The notes: generated from the letters alone by a model not told the origin. 64,000 nucleotides of DNA from DATEOR01 sp963841425 (GCA_963841425.1 CAWJCL010000003.1:248001-312000), one strand, 5' to 3'; positions 1 through 8,572 are shown, counted from the first letter of the stretch. Translations and numbers: made by a program.

Positions 1-614
1 CCCGACACCTGCGCCCCGATCTCGGACGGGGACGCAGCCCAGTGCAGCTCCGCCACCTTCGTCTCGTCGGGCATCGGCTCCGCTCCCGGGCGAAGCCGTG
101 CGTGGTAGACGACGAGGGCCGAGCCCGAGTCGTCGTTGAGGCAGACCGCGACCGGCCGGAAGCCCTCCAGGTCGTCCTCGCCGAGCGCGACCTCCTCGGC
201 GGCGTCGGCGAGCACCGCGGAGCGGGGCTCTTCGCGAGGCATCAGGCCTCCTGACGCGGACGCTGTCCAGAGGAGCGGGTCGCGCCCGGTCGACGCTGCG
301 CGGAGCTGGAAGAGGACGACGCCTTCCTCTCGCTCGACGAAGAGCTGGACGCCCAGGGCGAAGCCGAGCTTGTAGGCGAGCGTCGGCTCCTCGAAGACGA
401 CCATCGCCTCCGCGTATCGGCCCGAGCGGCGAAGCACCGCGCCGTCGGGCGAGACGCCGTGGCAGAAGGCGATGGGGCCGTCGAAGCGACCCGGCGAGCG
501 GGACAAGAGCCGCTCTGCGTTTCGGATCGAGCTCGCGAGAGCCGGCGTGCCCGGGAGCGCGAACGGAAACGGCCGGAACCGCGGCTCCTCTTCGAGAAGG
601 ACGATCGCGCGCAC
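1..614 (-). CDS. NUDIX-like hydrolase, 3' end outside window
   Basis: The minus strand is open from a GTG at 614 to the window edge (204 codons, no stop). The translation begins VRAIVLLEEEPRFRPFPF. A NUDIX-like box is visible at GGLMPREEPRSAVLADAAEE: the first Gly, the Glu six residues later and the terminal Glu-Glu pair are kept, but the usual REU core reads ADA and the late Gly is Ala. The protein may therefore be a divergent or weak nucleoside-diphosphate hydrolase. The later stretch SALVVYHARLRPGAEPMPDE fits the C-terminal part of the NUDIX fold. No ATG lies near the start, and GTG 614 has no strong ribosome-binding site. Two related palindromes lie 44-129 bp upstream and probably control it. 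The substrate cannot be told. Confidence 0.6.
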   Translation of the reverse strand, partial: MRAIVLLEEEPRFRPFPFALPGTPALASSIRNAERLLSRSPGRFDGPIAFCHGVSPDGAVLRRSGRYAEAMVVFEEPTLAYKLGFALGVQLFVEREEGVVLFQLRAASTGRDPLLWTASASGGLMPREEPRSAVLADAAEEVALGEDDLEGFRPVAVCLNDDSGSALVVYHARLRPGAEPMPDETKVAELHWAASPSEIGAQVS

Positions 615-657
615 GGACAAAGTGTGCTGATTGCGGCGGCTGGCCCGTCCCCGGAGC

Positions 658-684
658 GGCCAAGTAACAGACTGTTACTTGGCC
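658..684. promoter_or_regulatory. 27-bp perfect palindrome, operator-like
   Basis: Two 13-bp arms, GGCCAAGTAACAG and CTGTTACTTGGCC, flank a single central A at 671. The core GTAACAG-N-CTGTTAC recurs at 729-743, with centres 65 bp apart. The site sits in the 185-bp gap upstream of the minus-strand NUDIX-like gene. Two copies of a long dyad with a one-base centre fit a dimeric repressor of TetR or similar type. No T-tract follows, so a terminator is less likely. No regulator gene is adjacent, so the binder is unknown. Confidence 0.6.
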
Positions 685-728
685 AGTTCTGTGTGCCCTT
701 TTTGCCCGCGCCGTCGAAAGAAACGCTC

Positions 729-743
729 GTAACAGTCTGTTAC
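729..743. promoter_or_regulatory. Second copy of the GTAACAG palindrome
   Basis: GTAACAG-T-CTGTTAC is a 15-bp perfect inverted repeat with the same core as the palindrome centred at 671. It lacks the outer CCAA/TTGG extension. The two together look like a strong and a weaker operator of one regulator. Confidence 0.55.
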
Positions 744-799
744 TAGGGCATTTGGGGCACGCATTCGTGTGCTCGGCGTCACGGATTCGAGCCGCGCGG

Positions 800-1351
800 C
801 TAGCCGGAGCGGGCAGCGGCCAGGCCCGCCTTGAGACGGCCGACGCCGGCGAGCCCCTCCCACATGCCCGCGACCCGATGCTCGTTCGTGAGGAAGATCG
901 TCGTCGGAAGCTCGCGGACGCCGAGCTTCGCCGCGACGTGCCCGTCCTCGTCGGAGATCGTCGGCAGGCTCAGCTCGTTGGCCTCGAGGAAGGCGCGCGC
1001 AGCTTCGGCGTTCTCCTGGGTGTCGACCGCGAGTAGGGAGGTCTCCTCGTGGGCGGCGCCGAACCGGCGGAGCGGCGCGGCCTGCCTCGGGCAGGCCGCA
1101 CACCAGGATGCCCAGACGGTCACGATCACAGGCTTGCCTTCGAGCTTGCCCAGGCCGACGGTCGCGCCGCTCGTGACGTCGGTGCCGCTGAAGCGCACCT
1201 CGGGCCCGCTGAGCGGCTCGCTCGCGCCGGTCGCGGCGGTCTCCGGGGCGCGGCCGTCGTCGTGTCCGACGAGCACGACCGCGGACGCCGCGGCGGCTGC
1301 ACCTGCGAGCAGAGCGGCGAGCCCGACGAGGATCACGCGGCCAGAAGGCAC
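800..1351 (-). CDS. TlpA/ResA-like membrane-anchored thioredoxin
   Basis: 183 aa. An N-terminal hydrophobic segment (about residues 5-28) anchors the protein or serves as its signal peptide, so the thioredoxin fold lies outside the membrane. The redox motif WCAAC has cysteines 84 and 87, followed by the expected thioredoxin strand order and the cis-Pro region GVRELPTTIF. Proteins of this family reduce or shuffle disulfides of exported or haem-maturation proteins. The gene stands alone: the NUDIX-like gene downstream has its own upstream region, and topoisomerase IB is divergent across 59 bp. The partner protein is not visible. Confidence 0.85.
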   Translation of the reverse strand: MPSGRVILVGLAALLAGAAAAASAVVLVGHDDGRAPETAATGASEPLSGPEVRFSGTDVTSGATVGLGKLEGKPVIVTVWASWCAACPRQAAPLRRFGAAHEETSLLAVDTQENAEAARAFLEANELSLPTISDEDGHVAAKLGVRELPTTIFLTNEHRVAGMWEGLAGVGRLKAGLAAARSG

Positions 1352-1410
1352 GGCGTTAGGCTAGCCCGCCTGTTTGGGCGAGGACACGTGCAGGGAAGAA
1401 CGGCGGTCTG

Positions 1411-2454
1411 ATGCCGCGACTTCGCCGCAGTGACTGTTCGAGCGCCGGGATCGTCCGGCGGAGGCGCGGCCGCGGCTTCGAGTATCTGGACGAGGAGGGG
1501 GAGCGGATCGAGGACGACGAGATCCTCGAGCGCATACGCGAGCTCGTCATTCCTCCGGCCTGGAAGGACGTCTGGATCTGCCCGTATCCGTTCGGGCACA
1601 TCCAGGCGGTCGGCACCGATGCGGCCGGCAGGCGGCAGTACCTCTACCACGAGCAGTGGCGGGCCCGGCGCGACCAGGAGAAGTTCGACGAGATGCTGCG
1701 GTTCGCGCGCGCGCTGCCCCGGATCCGCCGGACGGCGGAGCGACACCTTGCCCGGCGTGGGCTCACGCGGGAGCGCGTGCTCGCGTGCTCGGTGCGACTC
1801 CTCGACCGCGGCTTCTTCCGCGTCGGCACCGAAGACTACGCGGAGCAGAACCGCACGTACGGCCTCGCGACGATGCAGAAACGCCACGTCACCCTCGGGC
1901 CGAAGGGGCTCCTCGTCTTCGACTACGTCGCCAAGAGCGGCAAGAAGCGCGTCCAATCGGTCGTCGACCCGAAAGTGTACGCGGTCGTGAAGAAGTTGAA
2001 GGAGCGGCGAGGCGGCCGCGAGCTCCTCGCCTTCAAGGACCGCCGTTCCTGGGTGGACGTGCGCTCCGACCACATCAACGACTACATCAAGGCGATCGCC
2101 TGCGAGGACTTCTCCGCGAAGAACTTCCGGACCTGGCACGGGACGGTGCTCGCCGCAGTCGCCCTTGCGGTCTCCGGCCGCGCCGCCGGGTCGAAGACGG
2201 CCCGGGAACGGGCCATCTCGCGCGCGGTCAAGGAGGTCGCGTACTACCTGGGCAACACGCCGGCCGTGTGCCGCGCCTCGTACATCGACCCACGGGTCTT
2301 CGACCGCTACCGCGACGGGATCACGATCGGCGGCGCCCTCGAGCGGCTCGGCGACGTCGACCTCGGCGAGCCCGCGACGCAGGGCGCGGTGGAGGAGGCC
2401 GTCCTCGACCTGCTCGAGGAGTCGGAATCGTCCGCGCTCGAGAAGGTCGCGTGA
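1411..2454 (+). CDS. DNA topoisomerase IB (poxvirus/bacterial type)
   Basis: 347 aa, the normal length for bacterial TopIB. It relaxes supercoils through a 3'-phosphotyrosyl nick without ATP. The N-terminal domain carries IPPAWKDVWICP and GHIQAVGTDAAGRRQYLYH, typical of the family. The catalytic domain has RVGTEDYAEQNRTYGLATM (first catalytic Arg), the Lys-containing hairpin AKSGKKR, FRTWHGT (second active-site region), and Tyr291 in CRASYIDPRVF as the likely nucleophile. It starts at ATG 1411, divergent from the TlpA-like gene. It is a housekeeping or accessory topoisomerase common in soil bacteria. Confidence in the family is high. Confidence 0.93.
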   Translation: MPRLRRSDCSSAGIVRRRRGRGFEYLDEEGERIEDDEILERIRELVIPPAWKDVWICPYPFGHIQAVGTDAAGRRQYLYHEQWRARRDQEKFDEMLRFARALPRIRRTAERHLARRGLTRERVLACSVRLLDRGFFRVGTEDYAEQNRTYGLATMQKRHVTLGPKGLLVFDYVAKSGKKRVQSVVDPKVYAVVKKLKERRGGRELLAFKDRRSWVDVRSDHINDYIKAIACEDFSAKNFRTWHGTVLAAVALAVSGRAAGSKTARERAISRAVKEVAYYLGNTPAVCRASYIDPRVFDRYRDGITIGGALERLGDVDLGEPATQGAVEEAVLDLLEESESSALEKVA

Positions 2455-2506
2455 GCCGCCTCAGCCCGCTCAGGAGACGTCCTGGTCGTGGGCCAGACTT
2501 GCGATC

Positions 2507-2689
2507 GTGACCGAGAGCTGCCTCCGCTGCGGCGCCGCAATGGAATGGCGCCACCAGACCTGGCAGTGCCCGCGTTGCCGCTTCAAGATCGGCTGCTGCG
2601 AGGGCGAGGCCGACTGCCAGACCGAGCCCTCTGCCCCGGTCGCCCGGGCCGGTATGACTCAGGTTCGTGAACCGCAGCCACGCGGCTGA
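2507..2689 (+). CDS. Small zinc-ribbon protein
   Basis: A GTG start at 2507 gives 60 aa. The first pair CLRCG (residues 5-8) and second pair CPRC about 16 residues later form a classical CxxC...CxxC zinc ribbon, followed by GCCEGEADC with three more cysteines. The gene follows topoisomerase IB by 52 bp and its last 23 nt overlap the start of the exporter gene. Similar tiny ribbons often sit beside DNA-metabolism genes. Function unknown; it may bind nucleic acid or only structural zinc. Confidence 0.6.
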   Translation: MTESCLRCGAAMEWRHQTWQCPRCRFKIGCCEGEADCQTEPSAPVARAGMTQVREPQPRG

Positions 2690-3545
2690 GCTCGACCGCG
2701 TCCCCGCGTCCGCGCTCGTCATCGTGGGCGTCCTGTCGGTGCAACTCGGGGCGGCGGTCGCCAAGTCGCTCTTCGACGACCTGACGCCGACCGGCGTCGT
2801 CGCAGTTCGGCTCCTCTTCGGCGGGCTCGTCCTCGGTCTGCTCTTCCGCCCGCGGATACGGAACCGGCCGCGCGCCGAGCTTCGGCTCGCCGTCGCGTTC
2901 GGCCTCGTCCTCGTCTCGATGAACCTCTGCTTCTTCCAGGCTCTCGACCGGATACCGCTCGGGATCGCCGTAACCCTCGAGTTCGTCGGGCCTCTCGGGG
3001 TGGCGCTCATCGGCTCGCGGCGCTCGAGCGACTTCCTCTGGGTTGCGATGGCCGCCTCCGGGATCGCGCTCCTCGTGCCGGGGATCGGGGACGGGCTGGA
3101 TGCGGCCGGTGTCGCCTTCGCTCTCGCTGCAGGTGTCTTCTGGGGCGCCTACATCCTGCTGGGCGTCCAAGTGGGGAGGGCCTACACCGGGCCGACGGGC
3201 CTCGTGCTCGCCATGGGCGTCGGAGCCTGCGTGGCGCTCCCGCTCGGGGTGGCCAGCGCCGGCTCGTCGCTGCTCGAGCCCGCGCTCTTGGCGGCCGGGT
3301 TCGGCGTGGCGATGCTCTCCTCCGCGATCCCGTGGTCGCTCGAGCTCGAGGCGCTCCGCCGCCTGCCCACGCACGTTTTCGGCGTGCTCATGAGCGTCGA
3401 GCCTGCGATCGGGGCGCTCGTCGGCTTCGTCGTCCTCGGCGAGCGGCTCGGGATTCGGGCCGTGACGGCGATCGCCCTCGTCGTCGTCGCCAGCGCAGGT
3501 GCGGCGCGCGGGGCGCGGACGGCACCCGCGCCTCCCGACGTCTAG
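2667..3545 (+). CDS. EamA/DMT-family exporter, RhtA-like
   Basis: 292 aa with about ten hydrophobic helices in two EamA repeats (residues roughly 15-140 and 150-285). Hallmarks of the RhtA (threonine/homoserine exporter) subgroup are the first-repeat stretch NLCFFQALDRIPLGIAVTLE and the second-repeat stretch FGVLMSVEPAIGALVGFVVL. It likely exports an amino acid or similar small metabolite across the inner membrane. The GTG start at 2667 lies inside the zinc-ribbon gene with AGGTT just upstream, suggesting coupled translation. The true substrate cannot be set from sequence. Confidence 0.85.
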   Translation: MNRSHAAELDRVPASALVIVGVLSVQLGAAVAKSLFDDLTPTGVVAVRLLFGGLVLGLLFRPRIRNRPRAELRLAVAFGLVLVSMNLCFFQALDRIPLGIAVTLEFVGPLGVALIGSRRSSDFLWVAMAASGIALLVPGIGDGLDAAGVAFALAAGVFWGAYILLGVQVGRAYTGPTGLVLAMGVGACVALPLGVASAGSSLLEPALLAAGFGVAMLSSAIPWSLELEALRRLPTHVFGVLMSVEPAIGALVGFVVLGERLGIRAVTAIALVVVASAGAARGARTAPAPPDV

Positions 3546-3569
3546 TTCGCCGGTGATAGGCTCGCCGAA

Positions 3570-4943
3570 ATGGCCGTGGACACTGAAACCATGCAGGTTT
3601 TCGAGCCTGCGACAGAGCAGGTTCTGGCCGAGCTCCCGCGCGCAGGAGCCGAGGAAGCCGACGAGGCCGTCGCGCGCGCCAAGGCCGCTTTCCCCGCCTG
3701 GAGAGACGTCGCCCCGGGCGACCGAGCCAGGCTCCTTCGCCGCCTCGCGCGCGTGGTCGAAGACAAGCTCGAGGAGCTCGCGCAGCTCGAAGCGCGAAAC
3801 GTCGGCAAGCCGATCTCCGACGCGCGCGGCGAGGTCGGGAGTGTCGTGGACGTCTTCGACTACTACGCGGGCGCGCCGGAACGGTTGCTCGGCTCCCAGA
3901 TTCCCGTGTCGGGCGGCGTCGACGTCACATTCCGCGAGCCGCTCGGCGTCGTCGGGCTCATCACGCCCTGGAACTTCCCACTTCCGATCGCGAGCTGGAA
4001 GGTGGGGCCGGCGCTCGCGGCCGGGAACACGATCGTCCTCAAGCCTGCCGCGCTCACGCCGCTCACGGCGATCGAGCTCGGAAAGCTGGCACTCGAGGCG
4101 GGGTTCCCGGAGGGCGTGCTGAACGTCGTCAACGGCCCTGGGAGGACCGTGGGCGAGCGGATCGTCGAGCACCCGGACGTAGCCAAGGTCGCGTTCACGG
4201 GCTCGACGGACGTCGGCCGCCGCGTGGGCGAAATCGCTTCCCGGTCGATCAAGCGCTTGACGCTGGAGCTCGGCGGCAAGTCCGCCAATGTGGTCTTCGC
4301 GGATGCCGATCTCGAGCAGGCCGCTGCCTCGGCGCCGCTCGCCGTCTTCGGGAACGCGGGCCAGGATTGCTGCGCGCGCTCGCGCATACTCGTCGAGCGT
4401 CCTGCGGTCGAGCCGTTCCTCGAGGCGCTCGAGCGCGAGGTGAAGGCGCTGCGCGTCGGCGATCCGCTGGACGACGCCACGCAGATGGGCCCGCTCATCT
4501 CCGCCGACCACCGCGAGAAGGTCGCCTCCTACGTGGGCGACGGCGCGCGGATCGCCTTCCGCGGCTCGGCGCCCGACGGGCCCGGCTTCTGGTTTCCGCC
4601 TACCGTCCTCTCGCCGGTCTCGAACGACGACCGCGCCGCGCGCGAGGAGATCTTCGGGCCGGTCGTCGCCGTCATCCCCTTCGACGACGAGGCCGACGCG
4701 ATCCGCATCGCGAACGACACGATCTACGGGCTTTCCGGCTCGGTCTGGACGCGTGACGGGGCCCGCGCGCTTCGGGTCGCGCGAGCGCTCGACACCGGGA
4801 CGATCTCGGTCAACTCGAACACCTCGGTGCGCGTCACGACCCCGTTCGGAGGGTTCAAGCAGTCCGGCGTCGGCCGCGAGCTCGGCCCCTTCGCGCTCGA
4901 GCACTACACCGAGCTGAAGAACGTCTTCATCTCTACTGTGTAG
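3570..4943 (+). CDS. NAD(P)+-dependent aldehyde dehydrogenase
   Basis: 457 aa, full-length ALDH superfamily. It oxidises an aldehyde to the acid through a thiohemiacetal. Visible are the cofactor strand TPWNFPLPIASWKVGPALAA, the Rossmann Gly motif FTGSTDVG, the general base Glu233 in LELGGKS, and the nucleophile Cys267 in NAGQDCC. The C-terminal stretch PFGGFKQSGVGRELG is typical of betaine-aldehyde or gamma-aminobutyraldehyde dehydrogenases. The start has a 24-bp gap from the exporter gene, so the two may be cotranscribed. Exact substrate unknown. Confidence 0.93.
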   Translation: MAVDTETMQVFEPATEQVLAELPRAGAEEADEAVARAKAAFPAWRDVAPGDRARLLRRLARVVEDKLEELAQLEARNVGKPISDARGEVGSVVDVFDYYAGAPERLLGSQIPVSGGVDVTFREPLGVVGLITPWNFPLPIASWKVGPALAAGNTIVLKPAALTPLTAIELGKLALEAGFPEGVLNVVNGPGRTVGERIVEHPDVAKVAFTGSTDVGRRVGEIASRSIKRLTLELGGKSANVVFADADLEQAAASAPLAVFGNAGQDCCARSRILVERPAVEPFLEALEREVKALRVGDPLDDATQMGPLISADHREKVASYVGDGARIAFRGSAPDGPGFWFPPTVLSPVSNDDRAAREEIFGPVVAVIPFDDEADAIRIANDTIYGLSGSVWTRDGARALRVARALDTGTISVNSNTSVRVTTPFGGFKQSGVGRELGPFALEHYTELKNVFISTV

Positions 4944-4945
4944 CC

Positions 4946-5503
4946 ATGGGTCGGATCGTCGTATCCCAGTTCGTGACCGTCGACGGGGTCATGGAGGACC
5001 CGGGCGGCTCCGAGGGCATGGAGCGTGGAGGCTGGGCCTTTCAGTTCAACCGGGGCGAGGACGGAGACAAGTTCAAGCTGGACGAGGTGATGGAGAGCTC
5101 GGCGCTCCTCCTCGGCCGCAAGACCTACGAAGGCTTTGCTGCGGCGTGGCCGAGCCGCGAGGGCGACTTCGCCGACAAGTTCAACACGATGCCGAAGTAC
5201 GTCGTCTCCTCGACGCTCTCCGATCCGGAATGGTCGAATTCGACGGTGATCGGCACTGATGACCTCGCAAAGCTGAGAGACGACGAGGACGGGGTCATCC
5301 TCGTCAACGGGAGCCGGCGGCTCGTGGATGAGCTCGTCGATCAGGGCCTCGTGGACGAGTTCCGGCTGATGGTCTTCCCCGTCGTCCTCGGGAAGGGCAA
5401 GCAGCTCTTCGGTGACACGAGCGGGACGAAGGCGCTCGAGCTCGTCGAGTCGAGGCCGGTCGGCGCGGAGGGCGTCCTCGTCCTCGTTTACCGGCCGAAG
5501 TGA
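4946..5503 (+). CDS. Dihydrofolate-reductase-like (RibD C-terminal) protein
   Basis: 185 aa of the RibD_C/DHFR-like fold. N-terminal MGRIVVSQFVTVDGVMEDPG is the usual opening of stand-alone members, and LLLGRKTYEGFAAAWP and ILVNGSRRLVDELVDQGLVD are the conserved NADPH-binding segments. These proteins are NADPH-dependent reductases with mostly unknown substrates; they are not the housekeeping folA. It starts 2 nt after the aldehyde dehydrogenase stop and overlaps the AraC gene by 4 nt (GTGA), so the three are one transcript. Confidence 0.88.
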   Translation: MGRIVVSQFVTVDGVMEDPGGSEGMERGGWAFQFNRGEDGDKFKLDEVMESSALLLGRKTYEGFAAAWPSREGDFADKFNTMPKYVVSSTLSDPEWSNSTVIGTDDLAKLRDDEDGVILVNGSRRLVDELVDQGLVDEFRLMVFPVVLGKGKQLFGDTSGTKALELVESRPVGAEGVLVLVYRPK

Positions 5504-5928
5504 CGATCACGCCGGCCCCGCCGGCGCGCCACCTCTTGCGCGCGAAGGACCTGATGGACGCCCGCTATCGCGATCCCCTGGACGTGCCCGCCCTGGCGCG
5601 CGCCGCCCGGCTCTCGCCGGCGCACTTCAGCCGGGAGTTCCGCCGCGCGTTCGGCCAGACCCCGCACCAGTACCTCCTCGAGCGCAGGCTCGAGCGAGCC
5701 GCCGAGCTCCTCCGGAACACCGACCGCTCCGTCGCAGACATCTGCTTCACGGTCGGGCTCAAGAGCGTCGGCTCCTTCACGACGAGCTTCGGTCGTGCCT
5801 TCGGCGCCTCTCCGGCCGCCTACCGCGCGGCCTTCCCGCCGGCATCCAGCCAGGCGCAGGTGCCGACCTGCGTGCTCCTCGGGTGGACGCGGCCCACGAC
5901 AGCAGTTTTGGAGAAGACAGCCTCGTAG
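5500..5928 (+). CDS. AraC/XylS-type regulator, DNA-binding domain only
   Basis: 142 aa made almost entirely of the AraC double helix-turn-helix (residues about 10-110): LDVPALARAARLSPAHFSRE is the first HTH and SVADICFTVGLKSVGSFTTS the second. The usual effector-binding domain is missing. The GTG start overlaps the stop of the DHFR-like gene (GTGA). Short AraC proteins beside DHFR-like and VOC genes are frequent in actinobacteria and probably regulate the local cluster. The last about 25 residues are not conserved-looking. Confidence 0.88.
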   Translation: MTITPAPPARHLLRAKDLMDARYRDPLDVPALARAARLSPAHFSREFRRAFGQTPHQYLLERRLERAAELLRNTDRSVADICFTVGLKSVGSFTTSFGRAFGASPAAYRAAFPPASSQAQVPTCVLLGWTRPTTAVLEKTAS

Positions 5929-5982
5929 TCGCTGGATAGCGTGGCCGCAGTTGATCCAACGACTCACATGGAGGTAGGAACG

Positions 5983-6402
5983 ATGCTCAAGAGCCTGACC
6001 ACGGTGAACGTGTGGGTGCACGACCAGGACGAGGCACTCGCCTTCTACACCGAGAAGCTCGGCCTCGAGCTTCGCAACGACACGACCTTGCCGGAGATGG
6101 GCAACTTCCGCTGGCTCACGGTCGGCGTGCCCGGGCAGAAGGACGTCAACATCGTCCTCATGGCTGTCCCCGGCCCGCCCGTCTTCGACGAGGAGACCTC
6201 CTCGAAGCTCAAGGAGCTGGTCGCGAAGGGCGCCGCCGGCGGTCTCTTCTTCGCCACGGACGACGTCGACGGAACCTTTCAGGAGCTCCGGTCTCGCGGC
6301 GTCGAGTTCTCGCAGGAACCGACCGACCAGCCGTACGGGCGCGACGCCGGTTTCCGCGACCCGTCCGGGAACCAGATGCGGATGGCGAAGCTGAGCGGCT
6401 AG
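5983..6402 (+). CDS. VOC-family (glyoxalase/bleomycin resistance-like) protein
   Basis: 139 aa from ATG 5983, chosen because GGAGGT sits at 5970-5975. Two beta-alpha-beta modules are seen: TTVNVWVHDQDEALAFYTEK at the start, and GGLFFATDDVDGTFQELRSR with the ending DPSGNQMRM. VOC enzymes bind a divalent metal and act on small electrophiles or bind drugs. It follows the AraC gene by 54 bp and is 2 nt from the cupin gene, so it probably belongs to the same group. Substrate unknown. Confidence 0.88.
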   Translation: MLKSLTTVNVWVHDQDEALAFYTEKLGLELRNDTTLPEMGNFRWLTVGVPGQKDVNIVLMAVPGPPVFDEETSSKLKELVAKGAAGGLFFATDDVDGTFQELRSRGVEFSQEPTDQPYGRDAGFRDPSGNQMRMAKLSG

Positions 6403-6404
6403 CC

Positions 6405-6743
6405 ATGTACCGCGTCATCCCCGACGGAGAGATCGAACGGAGCCCTCGCGGGACGCTGACCTTCGAGGGAGAGGAGTACGGCTCAGGCGTCTCCTTCTTC
6501 CTCGTCCACAACCAGCCCGGTGAGGGCCCCGACCTGCACCGCCATCCCTACTCCGAGACCTGGATCGTGCGGAGCGGGCGCGCGCTTCTGACGATGGACG
6601 GCCACGCGTTCGAGGCAGGCCCCGGCGACATCGCCGTGGTCGGCCCGAACACGCCGCACATGTTCAAGAACGTGGGCAAGGAGCGACTCGACATCGCCTG
6701 CATCCACGCCTCGCCGACGATGATCCAGGAGGAGCTTGCCTAG
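6405..6743 (+). CDS. Cupin-domain protein
   Basis: 112 aa single cupin barrel. Motif 1 is seen as GPDLHRHPYSETWIVRSGRA (His-His-Glu metal ligands) and motif 2 as AGPGDIAVVGPNTPHMFKN, with the terminal His. Start ATG 6405 lies 2 nt behind the VOC stop. It may be a dioxygenase, isomerase or sugar/ligand-binding protein. The gene runs into the convergent BTAD regulator with a 4-nt overlap of the stop regions. Confidence 0.88.
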   Translation: MYRVIPDGEIERSPRGTLTFEGEEYGSGVSFFLVHNQPGEGPDLHRHPYSETWIVRSGRALLTMDGHAFEAGPGDIAVVGPNTPHMFKNVGKERLDIACIHASPTMIQEELA

Positions 6744-8557
6744 CCCGCCGGCACGCGCTCGAAGCCCAGCAGTTGGTCGAGTGCGGGGTTGTCGATCTGT
6801 GTCGCCATCGAGCGGGCCGCGTCGAACGCGCCGCGCTCGCCCAGTCGGGCCCGGTAGACGGTGGCGTGGAGGAGGAGCTCGAGGATTCCTCGTCGCGCGG
6901 CGATCCGCTCGAGCTCGTTGATCCACCCCACCGCACCCTTGGCCCCGTTGTCGACCGCCACCGCGCAGAGGGCGTCGAGGCCGTAGACCTCGATCCAGAG
7001 ATAGGTGTCCGGCAGCCGGCGGCAGAGCCTCGGCGCGTCGACAAGGAGGTCGAGTGCATGCGCGACGTCTCCGCGGGCCGCAGCGACCAGGCCCAGCCCT
7101 CGAATTCCGACGCTCTCCCAGCACGCGTCCCCGACCTGGCACCCCAGGGCAAAGGCGTGCTCGAAGCGCGCCTCAGCGGTGTCGAGGTCGCCGAGGGCTA
7201 GATCCAGCTCGCCGCGGAAGGCCTCAGGCCATGGGACGAAGGCGGTCATCCCGCGTGCCTCGGTCTCCGCCAAGGCCCGGTCGAGGAGGTGAAGCGCGTC
7301 CTCGATCTCCCCGCGCAGGAGGTGATAGCGGCCGAGGAGGGTGAGCGCCTGTCCGAGAGGCTGGCCGGTTCCGAGCCGCAGCGCGCGTTCGACCCCCGAG
7401 CGCAGGGACTCGCCGGCGGCCACGTGGTCGCCGAGGTCGTGCCGCGAGGCTCCGCGAATCACGTCGACCCACGCCAGCTCCTCCTCTCGACCCGCGGCCA
7501 GGTCGGTCGTCCGCTGCAGCGAGTCTTCTGCGCGCTCGTACTGGGCGCGCAGGAACTGGACCCAGCTGATCTCGCGCCACCCGGTGGCGGCGATGTCGTC
7601 CCGGCCCGCCGCCTCGGCGAGCGTCGTGCCCTCGTGGAGGGCCGCCGCGCCTTCCTCATCGGTTCCGCGCGCCGAGTGCACGAGCGCGCCGCCGAGAGAT
7701 ACAAGTGCCTCGGCAAGGAGCTCGCGATCGCCGACGTCGCGAGCGGCTGCGACGGCCTCGCGCATCCGCTGGACACCGGTCTCGACCGCCCCCGCCCCGA
7801 GCGCCGCCCCGCCTGCCTCGAGGATGGCGAGGACGGCGGCTCTCCCCGAGACTCGCTTGCCGGCCGGAGACGTGTACTCGGCGACGGCGGCGCTCAGCGC
7901 CGGTGTCGGGTCGAGGCCCAGCTCTCGGCGAAAGAGCTCCGTGCACGAGGCGACGTGGCGGACCGCGGCCTCGTGGTCGCCGCTTGCACGCAGGCAGCGC
8001 ACGAGCAGGACGTGGGCGTTCTCGTCGTAGGGGTTCAGCCGCACAAGCTCCGACGCGCGCCGGGCTGCGGAGTCCGTCTCGCCCCGCCCCAGATGCGCAA
8101 GCGCGGCCTGGTGGAGGACCGCGCTCGTCATCCCTGCGACGTGCCGGCGCTCGTTCTCGAGCCAGAGCTCGAAGCCGGGGCTCGAACGGAAACCGATCCC
8201 GTCCAGAAGGTCGTGGCCGAGGCCGGGGAGAGCGACGGCCTCCATCCAGGAGCCCCGCTCGAGCACATCGATGTCGACGAACGTCCCCGCTTGCAGTGTC
8301 AGTCGGAGAGGGTCTCCGCCGAGCTCCGCGCCGTCGCCCAGCCGGCTGCGGAGAGCCGAGAGCGTCCAGCGGAGCGTTCCCAGCGGGTCGTCCGCCTCGG
8401 GGAAGAGGAGGCTCGCGAGGCGCTCGCGCGACGGAGGCAGGCGCGAACGCAGGAGATACGTGAGCAGGCCCCACGGCTTGTGGCCCCGCGGGGGCGCCAC
8501 GGGAGCGCCATCCCGTTCGATTCTGGGCGAGCCCAAAAGGTGGATGCTCAGGCCCAT
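6740..8557 (-). CDS. BTAD/SARP-type transcriptional regulator with TPR repeats
   Basis: 605 aa. Residues 1-90 form an OmpR-like winged helix of the SARP type (opening MGLSIHLLGSPRIERDG; LRWTLSALRSRLGDG). Residues about 95-235 are the BTAD all-helical domain (LVRLNPYDENAHVLLVRCL and ELGLDPTPALSAAVAEY). The rest, about 240-600, is TPR-like helical repeats, with no NB-ARC P-loop. It is divergent from the secreted propeller gene across 92 bp that carry GTCACAC direct repeats, so that gene is its likely target. SARPs activate by binding direct repeats next to the -35 element. Confidence 0.85.
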   Translation of the reverse strand: MGLSIHLLGSPRIERDGAPVAPPRGHKPWGLLTYLLRSRLPPSRERLASLLFPEADDPLGTLRWTLSALRSRLGDGAELGGDPLRLTLQAGTFVDIDVLERGSWMEAVALPGLGHDLLDGIGFRSSPGFELWLENERRHVAGMTSAVLHQAALAHLGRGETDSAARRASELVRLNPYDENAHVLLVRCLRASGDHEAAVRHVASCTELFRRELGLDPTPALSAAVAEYTSPAGKRVSGRAAVLAILEAGGAALGAGAVETGVQRMREAVAAARDVGDRELLAEALVSLGGALVHSARGTDEEGAAALHEGTTLAEAAGRDDIAATGWREISWVQFLRAQYERAEDSLQRTTDLAAGREEELAWVDVIRGASRHDLGDHVAAGESLRSGVERALRLGTGQPLGQALTLLGRYHLLRGEIEDALHLLDRALAETEARGMTAFVPWPEAFRGELDLALGDLDTAEARFEHAFALGCQVGDACWESVGIRGLGLVAAARGDVAHALDLLVDAPRLCRRLPDTYLWIEVYGLDALCAVAVDNGAKGAVGWINELERIAARRGILELLLHATVYRARLGERGAFDAARSMATQIDNPALDQLLGFERVPAG

Positions 8558-8572
8558 CGGCCGCCTTTTCTC

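Noticed and set aside
2583..4904. 773-codon open frame on the minus strand opposite the exporter and aldehyde dehydrogenase
   Set aside because: Its translation is Arg/Glu/Gly/Asp-rich without any domain, while the plus strand encodes clear RhtA-like and ALDH proteins. It is an antisense shadow caused by high GC.
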